In this document: piece by piece, positions 6,886 through 7,609 of the stretch
Layout of the letters: each line of letters opens with the position of its first letter
Numbering within the stretch: the first letter of the stretch is position 1
Assembly: GCA_964003875.1 (NCBI GenBank)
Contig: CAXFLH010000076.1
Span: 1 to 7,609 of the forward strand
Source of the DNA: UBA8444 sp964003875
GTDB lineage: Bacteria; Bacteroidota; Bacteroidia; Flavobacteriales; UBA7312
Reading direction: 5' to 3'
DNA length: 7,609 bases
Notes under the pieces: generated by a model
Databases searched by the model: none
Told to the model about the DNA's origin: nothing
Seen by the model: only the letters and a program-made list of their open reading frames with translations
Translations under genes and position numbers: made by a program

Positions 6886-7452
6886 ATGATTATACCCATT
6901 GTAGCATACGGAACTAAGGTTTTAAAACAGAAAGCTGAAGATATTTCTAGCGATTATCCTAACCTAGAACAATTGATTGATGATATGTTTGAAACCATGT
7001 ATGAAGCTAGTGGAGTAGGTTTAGCAGCACCTCAAATTGGTAGGAGTATCCGTCTGTTTATTGTTGATGGTAGCCCTTTTGCCGATGAAGACGCTGATAT
7101 GGAAGGCTTTCGCAAGGTATTCATCAACCCGCAAATAGTAGAAGAAAGTGGCGAAGAATGGAATTTCAACGAAGGTTGTTTGTCCATTCCAAGTATTAGA
7201 GAAGATGTATCACGTCTATCCAGAGTTCGTATCCGTTATCAAGACCAAGATTTCAATACTATAGAGGAAGAATATGATGGTACTAAAGCCCGTATTATTC
7301 AACACGAATACGATCATATTGAAGGCGTACTTTTTACAGATTACCTAAGTGCCATAAAGAAACGCCTATTGAAACGTAAACTAAACGATATTTCTAAAGG
7401 TAATGTAAAGGTCGATTATCGGATGAAATTTCCACTCAAAAAGGGTAGGTAG
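6886..7452 (+). CDS. def: Peptide deformylase
   Basis: This 188-residue metalloenzyme removes the formyl group from the N-terminal methionine of nascent proteins at the ribosome. All three family motifs are intact: GVGLAAPQ (43-50), EGCLS (96-100) and QHEYDH (139-144). The metal ligands are C98, H140 and H144, and E141 is the catalytic base. The insert between motifs 1 and 2 and the length fit the type I bacterial enzymes, with a lysine- and arginine-rich C-terminal tail from about residue 158. The ATG follows the MoxR stop codon directly (TAGATG), so translation is probably coupled and the gene is last in the operon. Arginine is mostly CGN (9 of 13). The region up to the convergent tRNA follows. 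Confidence 0.96.
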   Translation: MIIPIVAYGTKVLKQKAEDISSDYPNLEQLIDDMFETMYEASGVGLAAPQIGRSIRLFIVDGSPFADEDADMEGFRKVFINPQIVEESGEEWNFNEGCLSIPSIREDVSRLSRVRIRYQDQDFNTIEEEYDGTKARIIQHEYDHIEGVLFTDYLSAIKKRLLKRKLNDISKGNVKVDYRMKFPLKKGR

Positions 7453-7521
7453 ATTTCTATTTACTGTTATAATAATACAAGAAGAAAGTTTCTTACAATT
7501 TTCTGTATATACATTTTATAC
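7453..7521. other. Short AT-rich non-coding gap
   Basis: This stretch between the def stop and the terminator shows no open frame with a plausible start and no recognisable RNA. It contains two weak inverted repeats, AAGAAA/TTTCTT around 7482-7494 and GTATA/TATAC at 7505-7521. Both are too short and AT-rich to be called functional. Confidence 0.6.
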
Positions 7522-7556
7522 AAAAAAAACTCAACAATGTCTTGCTGAGCTTTTTT
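7522..7556 (-). terminator. Rho-independent terminator between convergent def and tRNA-Arg
   Basis: A 9-pair stem (7529-7537 with 7542-7550) closes a 4-base loop (7538-7541). Read on the - strand, every position pairs: seven Watson-Crick pairs plus two G-U wobbles, followed by a run of eight U (complement of 7522-7529, the first of which closes the stem). Read on the + strand, the wobbles become two A-C mismatches, though a run of six U (7551-7556) still follows. The hairpin therefore looks designed mainly to end the tRNA transcript, with weaker activity for the def operon. The flanking A and T runs could lengthen the stem in either direction. Confidence 0.78.
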
Positions 7557-7557
7557 G

Positions 7558-7609
7558 TGATCGCGACAGGATTCGAACCTGTGACCGTCTGCTTAGAAGG
7601 CAGATGCTC
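7558..7609 (-). tRNA. tRNA-Arg (anticodon UCU), 5' part beyond the window
   Basis: On the - strand this reads as the 3' two thirds of a tRNA. The anticodon stem TCTGC/GCAGA encloses the loop CTTCTAA, with anticodon TCT (complement of 7595-7597), which reads AGA and AGG arginine codons. A five-base variable loop CGGTC follows, then the T arm ACAGG-TTCGAAT-CCTGT, the seven-base 3' acceptor strand CGCGATC (complement of 7559-7565) and discriminator A at 7558. No CCA is encoded after it. The D arm and 5' acceptor strand lie past base 7609, so acceptor pairing could not be tested. It faces the def operon and ends just before the hairpin at 7522-7556. Confidence 0.95.

Noticed and set aside
7480..7521. 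Small inverted repeats (AAGAAA/TTTCTT and GTATA/TATAC) considered as operator or recombination sites
   Set aside because: They are five or six bases long, AT-only or nearly so, and expected by chance in such sequence.
7558..7609. tRNA-Arg as an integration attachment site
   Set aside because: tRNA genes are common targets, but no integrase and no duplicated tRNA 3' end is visible in the window.

Overview
The window looks like a Bacteroidota chromosome, most likely Flavobacteriales-like. It is AT-rich, the genes are packed with overlaps or a few bases between them, and clear Shine-Dalgarno sequences are scarce. The SurA-type chaperone has the two-parvulin layout and C-terminal tail typical of that phylum, and it is followed by a MoxR ATPase. 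The phylum call is firm; the order is an inference.

Bases 1-3548 are the tail of a surface-polysaccharide (O-antigen or capsule) operon on the + strand. In order it holds the C-terminal third of a UDP-GlcNAc 2-epimerase (wecB), a complete UDP-ManNAc dehydrogenase (wecC), a Wzx-type flippase and a PAPS-dependent sulfotransferase. WecB and WecC together convert UDP-GlcNAc to UDP-ManNAcA. The flippase would export the lipid-linked repeat unit, and the sulfotransferase suggests that something in the locus, perhaps the glycan, is sulfated.

At 3550 a family 2 glycosyltransferase begins but only about its first 75 residues are present. Near base 3773-3780 its sequence stops and an unrelated core gene takes over, starting with a complete lipoprotein signal peptide. 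This junction is the most noteworthy thing in the window. It is either a real rearrangement that fused a polysaccharide locus to a housekeeping operon, or an assembly chimera.

Bases 3773-7452 form a tight housekeeping operon: a SurA-like lipoprotein with a degenerate isomerase domain, surA, a MoxR-family AAA+ ATPase and peptide deformylase (def). Three of the four act in protein maturation or envelope protein folding. The role of MoxR here cannot be told from sequence, and its usual DUF58/VWA partner genes are absent downstream.

Bases 7453-7609 hold a short non-coding gap, a terminator hairpin, and the 3' part of a tRNA-Arg(UCU) on the - strand, which converges on the def operon. The window cuts the tRNA near its D arm. 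I found no CRISPR array, insertion sequence, toxin-antitoxin pair, defence gene or long repeat. No convincing new biological system is visible.
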